A program made the translations under genes and the position numbers. Of a DNA stretch of 64,000 bases, positions 12,073 through 23,137 are shown piece after piece. The stretch comes from Rhabditoides inermis (Eukaryota > Nematoda > Chromadorea > Rhabditida > Rhabditidae). The notes beneath the pieces are model-generated. The model searched no databases. It saw nothing but the letters and a program-made list of their open reading frames with translations, and was not told the origin of the DNA. How positions within the stretch are numbered: the first letter of the stretch is position 1; every line of letters starts with the position of its first letter. The stretch spans positions 386,501-450,500 of the forward strand of contig CAWZYM010000212.1 of the NCBI GenBank assembly GCA_963966185.1, given 5' to 3'.

Positions 12073-13082
12073 TACATTTCCTTCGATCGAAGTCGTCTAC
12101 TTGATTGCGTACAACGTACAATAAACAGATTTTTCAATCGGTCGTCTCCACAAGCGGATGCTCATAGACATCGATAACACTCATGTGAGGAAGCTTCGCA
12201 AACCCATTGGACAATGCATATATACCATGTTACTTGAGCGCGTGCAGAACTGCCACGAACTACGCACGAGTCGTCTTCGTTTTCGAATTCGAGGCGTCGG
12301 CAGAACAACACGATGAGATTTTCCAACTACTGTCTTTTTTGAAGCGCAGCCAGATCAACAACATCGCGATGTTCTATAATCTATAACGTGTTGTTGTTTT
12401 CCTTTGTTTTCCTTTGTTTTCCTTTGCTTTGTTTTTTTTGTTTTTTTTTGCTCAAAGGTACTGGTACAGTAGAGTAGCGACTTATTTTCGATTTGAAGAA
12501 TTGATAAAAATCATGTTATTCTAACACATCAGTATTTAGTGTGAAAGAACGACGATTCCGCGTTACTTTTAGAACTGCGTGAGATGCAGAACATTTTTGA
12601 AAATCAATTTGATCCCACACGACTTGAATACCGCTCTTAACACTTCAATACTATGGATTTTTAACATCAACACTGAACTAACCATTTTGAGAAGAGTTGA
12701 GACGATACATTTAAAACTACTGTGCCGACTTTTTTCGACTTTGTGTAGATGAGGAGTTAGAATATGTAGTTTATTCATAAGTTGTTATGACATACACACA
12801 AATCGAACAACAAAATAGTACAGCTACGGTTTGGAACTGTTCGTATTCGATTTGCAGGGTTTCACTTTCTTCAGACCAGACACTGTTGGCATTACAGCAT
12901 ATGCGGAGAGAGGAATCCAGTCACCTCTCCAGATATCCGTCTTCTTATCCGATATAGAGTATACGGCTTTGATCCATTCTCGAACGCGTGAGCCTTATGG
13001 ATCACCTTGCGTCTACCGTCGAACGTTCTCGAACTTCTCGCGTCCATTTGCATACTTGCTCCCGGTCGATCCATTTGTCACT
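12073..13082. other. Non-coding stretch containing an empty TTAA target site
   Basis: No gene recognised. Bases 12540-12850 are the inverted counterpart of 22020-22740 and 32130-32850 but lack the 381-bp MITE found there. The TTAA at 12637-12640 is the unoccupied target. The flanks (CCGCTC before, CACTTC after) match both occupied copies. Confidence 0.7.
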
Positions 13083-13260
13083 AAGTATAGTTCTATGCTC
13101 GCAATAAGTTGTGCGCGGTGAAGTAGATCAGAGGAAGACGGAGGGTCAGCTCTCGGCAACAACGCGCAAAACAAGAGAGGCAGACGGTTATGGCACCGTA
13201 TTTCGAACTGCAAGCGAGGTAGATCGAAAACTATCGCTCTGGCGCAGAGTATATCATGTA
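13083..13260 (+). repeat. Short MITE-like repeat (family M165)
   Basis: Segment starting TATAGTTCTATGCTCGCAAT and ending near the GCTCTGGCGCAGAGTATA side. Similar copies lie at 18395-18560, 26931-27096, 36860-37030 and 42677-42850. A slightly different copy sits inside the intron of every C-type peptide gene (for example 19825-19985). The ends look like short inverted repeats beginning TATAG with TA-type flanks. Boundaries are approximate. Confidence 0.5.
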
Positions 13261-13680
13261 ACAAAATCTAAGAAATCCGTGAGTTACCGATTGTATGCAC
13301 TCCCAATAGGCTTATTTGGCTCATCCATATCGTCTCACAGTGAACGGCTCCGGATATCGATCGATAACAGCAGCGTGCTTCTCTTCCGCTCGCGGGTGCC
13401 GCCGTTGCCCTTCAATTCGTCTTCGCTTTGTACCTTCCTTTCCTCCAATTGAAAATTCTCGCTCCGCCGATTAGTTGCACTTCCACAGGCTTGTTTGCCG
13501 TTGCCTTGTCGTTTTACAGTGAAGGTGAACGGCTTAAGTTCGAGAATTAGTCGATACTCCACGAAACCTCATAACCAAGCGACGGCGGCGGTGACTTTCA
13601 TTGTCGTCGGGTGGTCATTCGAGGGAGCGCGGGAAGGGGCAACCGCTCGCTGGGACGGGAAATGAGAAGTGAAAATTAGA
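13261..13680 (+). repeat. Dispersed repeat arm, also found downstream of copies D and F
   Basis: This 400-bp segment is repeated at 42850-43260 in the same orientation and forms the arms of the palindromes at 20619-21869 and 30670-31920. It ends in a hairpin-prone GC sequence near 13680-13705 (GAGGGCGC and its complement). Confidence 0.7.
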
Positions 13681-14435
13681 GAGGGCGCGCAGCGCCCTCT
13701 CTTTTGGCTTAGGATAGGGCTCGCGCCAGAATTTTCAAGAAGCTATATCCAAAAATCATGTTAGCAGGAATGTGAACTTATCCAATTCATGTTAGTTAGA
13801 TTCGCACGGTTCCGTAGGCCAGATCACTAATTGATGGCATCTTTGTATCTTTTCTCCGAAAGAAGTTATGAGCGATCGCGCGCGCGCAGTATGCGACAGG
13901 CCAGCGTGTGTGTGGGTCCGTGGTTCCCGTCACGCTGCTGGATGCTCGCTTTCGTTATCGTCTGCCGGGCGGGCGCAGGCAATAAGAGATGTCGTGTCCG
14001 GTAACTCTGACTCTCTGCCGAAAGCGTACTCTCTCGCGTTTTCTGCGCGTGTTCTCCAACTAGCACTTTGAGTGTAGTTCGCCTCGCCGCCGCCAGCGTC
14101 TAATTCGCACCGGGTTTGCGTTGTTTTGGGTTCCCGTCACTCTGGCTAGCTCTCTCTCCCGGCAGGCGGGCAGGGCGCGCAGAGAAATCGCGAGAGAGCA
14201 CGCTGTCGGGTGAGAGCGCAGACATGCACTTACACCACGGCGACCGAAATTCAGAGAAGTGTCGATTAGAATTGTTTCTATACAATACCAAGAAAAATAT
14301 AGTTACATATACACGCAACATTGTGTGTCACATCATAAAATGTGTCACATAATAGTTCTATGCGTACTAATTAACGACAGAGCTTGGGAATCAGAAAGAG
14401 AAGAAATTTCTATGAAATTCAACAAAAGCACATAT

Positions 14436-14591
14436 ATTATCTGTTAAAAAGTACTTACGTAAAGATATTAAGTTTGTCTTGACCCAATTCAACAAAAGCG
14501 CATGCATAAAACGTTTACAAATACTAACACAAACCTGCGCCTCTCTCTCCCTCGCTCCCTCTCTCTCTCTCCTCTCTCTCCTCTCTCTCCG

Positions 14592-14628
<37 letters not shown>

Positions 14629-14800
14629 ATATGGACGTATGACGTTATTCATTTGTATTGTTATATTTCATCTGTTAGTGTCCACTGTCCGTTATGCGCA
14701 GGTTTGTGTTAGTATTTGTAAACGTTTTATGCATGCGCTTTTGTTGAATTGGGTCAAGACAAACTTAATATCTTTACGTAAGTACTTTTTAACAGATAAT
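14436..14800. repeat. Long near-perfect inverted repeat (hairpin MITE)
   Basis: Two arms of about 105 bp (14436-14541 and 14695-14800), beginning ATTATCTGTTAAAAAGTACT, are nearly perfect reverse complements. They flank a (CT)n tract plus about 70 bp of unique sequence. Transcription would give a long hairpin. Probably a fold-back transposon; no target duplication was established. Confidence 0.8.
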
Positions 14801-14914
14801 GAGAAGTTGTAGCAGGTTGTGGCAGAAGTAAGTCACCACTGTGTCTTTACAGGCGAGAGAGAGAGAGAGAGAAAAACATTTATCCATTTACTAATACTAC
14901 TCAGTAGCAATCTA

Positions 14915-15097
14915 TCATCCCTGGATGCACATCTGACGTTTGTCGAGACTGTCCGGGAATCGATACGTGCACCAGTCGACGCGATCCCACTCAATGAACT
15001 CTTTGAAATCCCTCGCATTCATACAGGCGCGGTACATGAACCTGTCTCCGCCGGCGCGTCGCAAACATTCACTGTGCCTGCCCTGCGAACGAGAAGA

Positions 15098-15140
<43 letters not shown>

Positions 15141-15269
15141 TTCTCTCACTCACTTACTCTCTCTCTCTCTCAGATACCAGGGAACTGCGTGGATAGATAC
15201 CTCGACTCTGTTTGGGAAGAAGTAGGCCGATGCAGAAGCAACGAGAGCGAGAAGGAGGAGAAGGCGCAT
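14915..15269 (-). CDS. Small secreted 4-Cys peptide, copy B
   Basis: Exon 1 (15201-15269) gives MRLLLLLALVASASA plus YFFPNRVE. Exon 2 (14915-15082) starts GRHSEC and ends RQMCIQG-stop; total 78 aa. The intron holds a (CT)n tract (15098-15175). Cysteines of exon 2 are at 6, 20, 38 and 52, spaced 13, 17 and 13 residues apart. It forms a subfamily with copy F and the orphan exons D and D'. The upstream block CGCAATAACG is at 15343-15352, the same distance from the ATG as in copy A, with a TATA-like TTATATT near 15318-15324. A truncated TTAA-type MITE end (14805-14860) lies just downstream. Confidence 0.72.
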
Positions 15270-15430
15270 GGTAGAGTGTGGGGAGGGGCAGTCGTTGCGG
15301 ACCATTTGAAGGGAAGAATATAAGACAGGAATCAGATATCGTCGTTATTGCGACCGTATCCAGTGCTGTTAATGAAGAGCGAATATTCATTCTCGGTTGC
15401 CTCGCATGTGGTGTGATTGTGGCACCAATA

Positions 15431-15484
15431 ACACGTCCGAGTCATCAATAAGACACGTCACTGCCTTATTGATGACTCGGACGT
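15431..15484. repeat. Short inverted repeat
   Basis: GTCCGAGTCATCAATAAG and its reverse complement are separated by about 12 nt. One arm recurs alone near 43847 and 22746. Likely the fusion point of two repeat modules rather than a terminator. Confidence 0.6.
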
Positions 15485-15639
15485 CACCTATTCGCATCCG
15501 GAACTGGTCACTTCGCGATGTTCACGCCCATCTACTATGAACAGTCAGGACTCGCGCCGCACTGTTCCAGCCAAGGAGCCCCAATACCCCACTGTAGGAT
15601 TGTGTGTGCTTCCAGATAACCCGTCATGCTAGTATGTAC

Positions 15640-17000
15640 ATGTTGGAATCAGGCTGATAAACAAAACTGCCTTATGCGTTGTACAATACAAAACATTTCC
15701 ACGTTTATATGTGTAAGAAAAAAGAAATTTTCATTCAAACTCGTGCATAAAAACATGCATAATTGTTACATACCGTACACAAACAAAATAATACTATTAT
15801 TTTATATAAAAAAGAGGCGAAACACAGTTACGCTCGCCCGCTCGTTCGTTGTGCAAAAATGACATCACGCCACTTTTCCATATTTCTCACTATGCACGAG
15901 GAACTTTCTTGCAATTCTCACTCTTTTAATTAGCTTTCGATCAACTTTATCAGTAATCTTATAATTTTTACCCTATGTTTTTATTATGAAAAGTGCTCGG
16001 ATTGTCATGTTCTTTCATGTGGTAGTCGTAGTTTACACACGCAAGTGGTGTGATTGTGGCAGGCGCGTGATCGCAGCTTCTGAGCATAAATCATGCTAGG
16101 GTAAGCGTTCGATTCTAGAGACCACAACGTGAGATGTAGAGAGTGAGGCGGAATCACGTAACATATTCTCACTGGACACATGATGTGCTCTAATTAGCAT
16201 ATAACGATTCGCCCTTTCGCGCTGATTCCAACGATATTTTATTTATGGGATCATGTACCCTGTAAAGTAGTGAAAATCGATAAAGAGTGATATGATGACG
16301 TCATATTGCTTTGATCTAACCGCCATTGCCCGAATTAAGTAATGAAAAATGATGTCGTAAGAGACGTTTTTCTTCAAGTACTTATCGATTACAATAAAAC
16401 AAAGCGTATCGCTACTATTATAAACGAATATCTTCATAACTTGACGTCATAAGTGTTTTGATCTAGCCGCCCTCTGTCGCACTTTCCCTGTGTGAGCGCG
16501 CGCTCGGGTCCGTGCGCCGCGCGGAATTTGAGCGCAATGTGAACGATGAACTCTATGAACATTATATATTTTTGAAATCAGCTTGAAATGAACTACATTA
16601 ATGAAATGATTGCTATATCATATCCAAATATGCGAAAATGTCATTGTGGTCCCTAGTTCGATTCGTCACGTAAGTATTGCGCAACATTCCGTTTTTGGAA
16701 ATATTTTTCTTTAAATCTGGTTTTGTCAATCTGATTTCTTTCAGACAAATCGAATGAAAAGTTGTATCCATGAACTCTTCACTCGTATTCTATTGCTTTC
16801 TGGCGACGAAGTGTCCTGACGTAGTTGGCTTTTTCTTTCTACCAACTTCAGAAGTTCTTGCATCCATTTTCTAAGATTTACAGACCTTTCCTATACACGT
16901 TTGGGTGTCAAAAGGTTCTGTCGCAGTCATCACTCTGCCAAACTACCCTTTATTTTCACTCCGTTACACTACGTGAAAACGACCGTTTTCACTCACCATC
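15640..17000. repeat. Composite repeat block (modules shared with 36.1-36.7 kb and 45.1-45.8 kb)
   Basis: Bases 15655-16110 recur at 36100-36420 and 45110-45480. Bases 16650-16950 recur at 36430-36720 and 45490-45785. Within it, 16040-16105 matches the distal upstream region of the peptide genes (GTGGTGTGATTGTGGCAGG) but no peptide gene follows. Bases 16110-16640 appear only once and show no gene. Confidence 0.65.
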
Positions 17001-17039
17001 ACCAAACGCGGTAAAGGGGAGGGACACAGCTTTATTCCG

Positions 17040-17920
17040 GCGGTTGCATCACATATGTACATGGACATGAAACATGACGTCACTGGGATTAATGTGAGGT
17101 GGGAAGAGGGGGAGGAGGGAGGGGATCGCGCGAGATGTCCTCCTAGGCGAGGTAGACGTCGTCCCGGCTGCACGAGGGAGATGGGGGATGGGAACGGAGA
17201 GGGGTGAAGACGTCTGCTGCACGCGATCCGCGCTTGAAGGCACCGGAGTGATCTAATGACTGAAAAAAAAGCTGAAATGGATGAATTAGGTTGCCGGTGA
17301 TGACAGAAGCCTCGACGTGTCGAACGAGAAGATCCGAAGCGGTGAAGTATAGACACGATGTATGAAGTGAAGACGATGATTGATGTATAGGTAGTGCTAG
17401 TGAATATGACACTGTCCCGTCAGGGCATACGCGATCACAACCTACGAAGTCATGTCGCCGCTGACACAAGAAAAACATAGCCTCACTATTGCTATAGTGG
17501 GCCCGCAGATGAGTGGAAGCAATCCTGAGCTAAGTGCGAGTCTATTATATAATTCACTTCTCTCGCGTACGTCTATATGCCCATGAACAATAGTACGATT
17601 ACCGTAATACACTCTGGGTACTGGAGACGCATTTTGCATTCATCACCGTGTACTCCTATTGTAACGCAGTAGTATTGTCAGGAGAAACACACGTGATACC
17701 GGCGCTTGAGTGGTGCGTGGGGCCGATGCTGGAGACACTGCGAACCTACGCTGAGAGACTGTATCCCGCGCCTCTACGCCTCCCCCTGCGAGGATTGAAG
17801 GGCAAAAACGGCGGCCCCTCGAGCCATACCGACGCGAAACGAGTAGGAGGCTTAACAACAATCTCGTTTCACTCCACATAAGAAGACGACTTTTGTCTCC
17901 ACAGTGTTCGACCTGCAAAA
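17040..17920 (-). other. Unrecognised single-copy stretch, possible gene remnant
   Basis: Unlike its surroundings this stretch is not repeated in the window. Minus-strand open frames of up to 111 codons (17143-17478) and 100 codons (17643-17945) contain plausible short introns, but I could not assemble a convincing multi-exon model or recognise a family. It may be an old or lineage-specific gene. Confidence 0.2.
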
Positions 17921-18764
17921 CCATATACCATGTTTTCTTCCTCATCGCCCTTCTTCCGTTGAATTCCGTCTCTCTCTCTCTCTATCCGTCATGTCTACTG
18001 CTTGACTCATCGCTGTCCCCGAGTCTGTCCGTGTGAAACTATTCGAATCAACTCATAGACCAAAGTCGAGTGTATGTAGGCAAGCGCCGCCTTAGCACGA
18101 ACCGCTGATAGAGGAGGGTGGGCGGAAGTAAAACGGCGGAGGGTGGGTGGGAACATAAAAGCCGTAGAATGGAGAGCCTTCCGCCTACGAAACACGAATT
18201 GTCCGAGCGGAGCGGTTCGCGTCGCGGTCAGATGGTGGCGCTGGAGCGCGAAAACGCCACATTCCTAACCGGTACTAGGATGTTTGTGATGTTTGATGAT
18301 TGATACCATATGGATAAAATATTATTTACATACATAATAATGACGAAATAAGTCATAGTCGTCAGTTATCGCTAGTCCCGTCCAGGTGTCGGATAGCCTG
18401 CGGCAGAACGATAGTTTTCGATCTGCCTCGCTTGCCGTTCGAAATACGGTGCCATAACCGTCTGCCTCTCTTGTTTTGCGCGATATTGCCGCTAGCTGAC
18501 TCTCCGTTTTCCCTCTGATCTACTCAACCACGCGCAACTTATCGCTGGCATAGAACTATACATCACTGCTCGTTTCCTCTTAATCACTATCCTGGGCGTC
18601 AATTGACGTGAGAATCGTCTGTGCTTTCTGAATTCAGCCTACGCTGACTACCTGAAGGCAGGATGACCGACTTCACTCTGAAAACTAGATTACAAAAACA
18701 TAGAGAAAAAAAAGATTCTTTGGTACGGCTATAGTATCACTACCCACTGTCTTCGAAAACGTCG

Positions 18765-18965
18765 ATGAGATTGTCGATCATTGTCGATCACATCACATTC
18801 CGTAGTCATAACATCTCCAGTGACTGTCAGATGCTCATAGATATCTACACCACGTACGTTCGTCTTCTCTTGGAGTACGGTATGTTTGTCTTCAATCCAT
18901 TTGACCGGGCATCGCCCATTCTACTCGAACGTGTGCAGAGCTACTAAGGGCCTGGTTTCACTTCC
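18765..18965 (+). pseudogene. CR1-like LINE fragment
   Basis: Encodes YTTYVRLLLEYGMFVFNPFD then LLERVQ, matching the post-RT segment of the longer CR1-like copy near 41460-41560. It is a short remnant with no catalytic motifs. The same fragment recurs at 27301-27500, 37260-37420 and 46550-46660. Confidence 0.65.
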
Positions 18966-19606
18966 CGACCGACGCCCCCATCTTCGCACCTTACAACGTC
19001 ACTCAGTTCGTAGTGCTCATCGTTCTCTAGTGTTCGAGTTTTTGATTTTCGTCTCCGTTTTCATATTGGAATCCAAAAACCTTGGGTTTGACTCTATTTC
19101 CAATGGGAAAGCTCCGAAACTTAATTACTCCCTTCAAACTTATCGCACAGCGCCCAGTTTTCTGGAAAAGATGCCCCGATTTCTGTCATTTTTACCGTGT
19201 TTAAGAACAAAAACACACAATCGGGGTAAATTTGCATAAAATTCTCGTCTGTCTGGATAACTAGCGTTATTTCCGTACGATGAAAGGAGAGAATGGCCTA
19301 AATGTACGTGAATAAACGTATTGTGGGTGGGCAACTGCCAGTAGAGAGCAGAATAGTGACAAGAGTTTTCATCACTAAGTGTTACCGTCTACCGGAGACC
19401 CCTAGGAGCACAATGGTAGCGAAACGCACACCCTCGGCGTGAATACCCTAGTTACAAAAATAGGCTTACCAGTACCAGAACAAGACCCTACAAGTATACT
19501 CTATTTCGTCCTTCATTACCGTCAGTCCTCGAACATTCAAATTTCAAACAAACCGCAAGAACCTGCAGATGGACACGTTTATTCACGAAAGCCGACTGTG
19601 TTAGTG

Positions 19607-20059
19607 TTACTTTCCGAAGCCGCCAAAGAATCCATGAAGGCACATGTTGTGATCGAGCGGGCGGTTGCCGAACATCCTGTCGCAGAATTCCTTTTTGTCG
19701 ACACTCTGCTTGAACTCCCTTCTATTCATACAGGCACGATATAGGGACATGTCTCCGTCGGCGCGACTCAAACACCCACTGTGCTTGTCCTGCAAAAGAG
19801 AAGGTACTCGAGAAGTATGCGGGTAGATATAGTCTGCGCCAGAGCGATAGTTTTCGATCTACCTCGCGCGCAGTTCGAAATACGGTGCCATAACCGTCTG
19901 GCTCTCTTGTTTTGCGCGATATTGCCGCGAGCTGACTCTTCGTCGTTCTCGGATCTACCACCTATTGTGAGCATAGAACTATAGCCGTACCTCGACTCTG
20001 CTTGGGAAGAAGTAGGCCGATGCAGATGCAACGAGAGCGAGAAGGAGGAGAAGGCGCAT
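19607..20059 (-). CDS. Small secreted 4-Cys peptide, copy C
   Basis: Exon 1 (19991-20059) is the standard signal exon ending YFFPSRVE. Exon 2 (19607-19789) starts DKHSGC and ends FFGGFGK-stop; total 83 aa. Exon 2 cysteines are at 6, 20, 36 and 50. The 201-nt intron holds an M165 MITE inserted at TA (about 19825-19985), shared by all four C-type copies. A TATAAAT box lies about 35 nt upstream of the ATG (near 20092). CGCAATAACG overlaps a TGACGT half-site at 20117-20128. An AATAAA signal on the minus strand is at 19578-19583, just after the stop. Secreted peptide of unknown function. Confidence 0.74.
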
Positions 20060-20618
20060 GGTAGAGTGTGGGGAGGAGAATAGACAAGGACCATTTATAC
20101 GGGAAAGGAATCAGATGACGTTATTGCGATGTCAATCAGATGACGTTATTGCTTTTAGTGCTGATAATGAGAAGCAATTATTGCGTCGTTGTTGCGTCGC
20201 GAGTGGTGTTATTGCAGCAGGCGATCGATCGAAGCTGCACATAAAACATCATGATGTGAACACTAATCATGTTAGAATACAACGGTACGAGTGGTAGATG
20301 TAATTTGTTCACGAATGTCACGTTTATTGAAGTTCACGCAATCACTAACTATTATCTATGAGTGTTGCCAGTTTGTCCGAACACTCTCGAGTACCCTCAC
20401 TCCCGAACACTTCGGAATGCCTTGCTATCCCTTCGAAACACTTTTGACCGCACCTTCACAAACTCGTTCTTATTGTTAGCCTAGACCTGGAAACGACGAG
20501 TTATATGAAAATTTATATCAATATATGTATCAAAAACACGTATCAAAATTTTGTAAAGATTGCTTGATTTCGAAAGGAGTAATTAACTTCAGAAGATGGA
20601 AAACTCTGCTGTCGAAAA

Positions 20619-21869
20619 CTCCCGGTCGATCCATTTTCACTAAGTATAGTTCTATGCTCGCAATAAGTTGTGCGCGGTGAAGTAGATCAGAGGAAGACGG
20701 AGAGTCAGCTTTCTCAGAGTATATCATGTAACAAAATCTAAGAAATCCGTGAGTTACCGATTGTGTGCACTCCCAATAGGCTTATTTGGCTCCTCCATAT
20801 CTTCACACAGTGAACGACTCCGGAAATCGATCGATAACAGCAGCGTGCTTCTCTTCCGCTCGCGGGTGCCGCCGTTGCCCTTCAAACTTTCAATTCGTCT
20901 TCGCTTTGTACCTTCCTTTCCTCCAATTGAAAATTCGCGCTCCGCCGATTAGTTGCACTTCCACAGGCTTATTTGCCGTTGCCTTATCGTCTTACAGTTA
21001 AGGTGAACGGCTTCAGTTCGAGAATTAGTCGATACTCCACAGGGCAGGCACAGTGAATGTTTGCGACGCGCCGGCGGAGACAGGTTCATGTACCGCGCCT
21101 GTATGAATGCGAGGGATTTCAAAGAGTTCAAGGAGTGGGATCGCGTCGACTGGTGCACGTATCGATTCCCGGACAGTCTCGACAAACGTCAGATGTGCAT
21201 CCAGGGATGATAGATTGCTACTGAGTAGTATTAGTAAATGGATAAATGTTTTTCTCTCTCTCTCTCTCTCGCCTGTAAAGACACAGTGGTGACTTACTTC
21301 TGCCACAACCTGCTACAACTTCTCATTTTCACTTCTCATTTTCCCGTCCCAGCGAGCGGTTGCCCCTTCCCGCGCTCCCTCGACTGACCACCCGACGACA
21401 ATGAAAGTCACCGCCGCCGCCGCTTGGATATGAGATATGAGGTTTCGTGGAGTATCGACTAATTCTCGAACTGAAGCCGTTCACCTTCACTGTAAGACGA
21501 TAAGGCAACGGCAAGTAAGCCTGTGGAAGTGCAACTAGTCGGCGGAGCGCGAATTTTCAATTGGAGGAAAGGAAGGTACAAAGCGAAGACGAATTGAAAG
21601 TTTGAAGGGCAACGGCGGCACCCGCGAGCGGAAGAGAAGCACGCTGCTGTTATCGATCGATTTCCGGAGCCGTTCACTGTGAGAAGATATGGAGGAGCCA
21701 AATAAGCCTATTGGGAGTGCACACAATCGGTAACTCACGGATTTCTTAGATTTTGTTACATGATATACTCTGAGAAAGCTGACTCTCCGTCTTCCTCTGA
21801 TCTACTTCACCGCGCACAACTTATTGCGAGCATAGAACTATACTTAGTGACAAATGGATCGACCGGGAG
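20619..21869. repeat. Fold-back palindrome carrying an orphan peptide exon, copy 1
   Basis: Two arms of about 422 bp (20619-21040 and 21447-21869) are reverse complements. The 406-bp centre contains the orphan exon D and a truncated TTAA-type MITE end. The arm sequence is the same as the single-orientation repeat at 13083-13600 and 42680-43160. Confidence 0.88.
21043..21210 (+). pseudogene. Orphan second exon of a 4-Cys peptide gene, copy D
   Basis: This 55-codon open exon starts GRHSEC, ends RQMCIQG-stop and is nearly identical to exon 2 of copies B and F, but on the plus strand. No signal exon is found upstream. The palindrome arm joins exactly at the exon boundary and supplies a new AG (CCACAG). 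Probably a captured gene fragment without its own promoter or signal peptide; a chimeric transcript is possible. Confidence 0.65.
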
Positions 21870-22235
21870 CAAGTATGCAAATGGACGCGATAAGTTCGAG
21901 AACGTTCGACGGTAGACGCAAGGTGATCCATAAGGCTCACGCGTTCGAGAATGGATCAAGGCCGTATTCCGTATACGTAATGCCAACAGTGTCTGATCTG
22001 AAGAAAGTGAAACCCTGCAAATCGAATACGAACAGTTCCAAACCGTAGCTGTACTATTTTGTTGTTCGATTTGTGTGTATGTCATAACAACTTATGAATA
22101 AACTACATATTCTAACTCCTCATCTACACAAAGTCGAAAAAAGTCGGCACAGTAGTTTTAAATGTATCGTCTTAACTCGTCTCAAAATGGTTAGTTCAGT
22201 GTTGATGTTAAAAATCCATAGTATTGAAGTGTTAA

Positions 22236-22616
22236 AGGAACAGTGGCGACTTGTTTTTGACTTTGAGTATTATTAAAAATCATATTAACCTAACACACTT
22301 GTATTTTTTGCGAAAGAACGACGATTCTGCGTTACTTTCGAATCTGCATTGGCAAGAATGCAGCTGAAAATTTGAGTTCAAAATTGGTCACATCACGATT
22401 AGCCTACCGCTCAAAGCTTCAATATGGCAAAAATTGGGTTCGGAGACATACGCGCAAATGATCGAAGTCCATTCACTTGCTTCATGGCTCAGTGCATGTG
22501 CGCTGCGTTGTGGCACTGAGCTCGCTGGTTCGATTCCCGTTCGCGCCAATTGTTTTGCGCGTGTGAAAATGAGGAGTTGTGGCAGATTGTGGCAGAAATA
22601 AGTCGCCACTGTTCCT
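22236..22616. mobile_element. 381-bp TTAA-specific MITE with tRNA-like core, copy 1
   Basis: Terminal inverted repeats start AGGAACAGTGGCGACTT. The element is flanked by TTAA on both sides (22232-22235 and 22617-22620). The unoccupied site is preserved, inverted, at 12637-12640. TTAA duplication is the hallmark of piggyBac-type transposition. An internal segment (22482-22550) looks tRNA-derived, with GGCTCAGTGCATGTGCGC as A-box side and GGTTCGATTCC as B box. No transposase; non-autonomous. Confidence 0.85.
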
Positions 22617-23137
22617 TTAAGAGCGGTATTCAAGTCGTGTGGGATCAAATTGATTTTCAAAAATGTTCTGCATCTCACGCAGTTCTAAAAGTAACGCGGA
22701 ATCGTCGTTCTTTCACACAAAATACTGATGTGTTAGAATAACATGGTCATCAATAAGACACGTCACTGCCTTATGCGTTGTACAATACAAAACATTTCCA
22801 CGTTTAGATGTGTAAGAAAAAAGAAATTTTTATTTCGCCCCGGCGGCAGGGGCTATATAAAATTTGCTATGGCGTATGTATGTTTTTCCAGGCTCATATC
22901 TCAAGTCTCAAAAGTCCGATCTTTGTCAACTCGGCACGATTTGATGGGTCCCTTGACCGTACGCAATCGTTCCATTTTCATTAACCCAGCTCACCTGCAC
23001 AGGTAGATACACCTGAAAATATCGATTTTTCGAGCATTTTTTAGGTTTCAGTACTCATAACTGTGATCCACAAACATGATACAGTACTGATATTTTCTAC
23101 AACTAACATGTAGACAAGTAACTAACTTTATGTAAAC

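Noticed and set aside
12130..12300. CR1 LINE remnant (ACTTGAGCGCGTGCAGAAC resembling the LLERVQN region)
   Set aside because: Only a handful of residues match; too weak to list.
18118..18303. 61-codon ORF duplicated at 26654-26839 as a possible gene
   Set aside because: Conservation is explained by the recent tandem duplication; no signal peptide, domain or splice model supports it.
19722..20094. 79- and 108-codon ORFs overlapping the peptide C exons
   Set aside because: They are other-frame shadows of the signal exon and intron MITE; the spliced two-exon model explains the conservation better.
22482..22550. Functional tRNA gene inside the 381-bp MITE
   Set aside because: A and B boxes are recognisable but there is no proper acceptor stem, and it is repeated within a mobile element.
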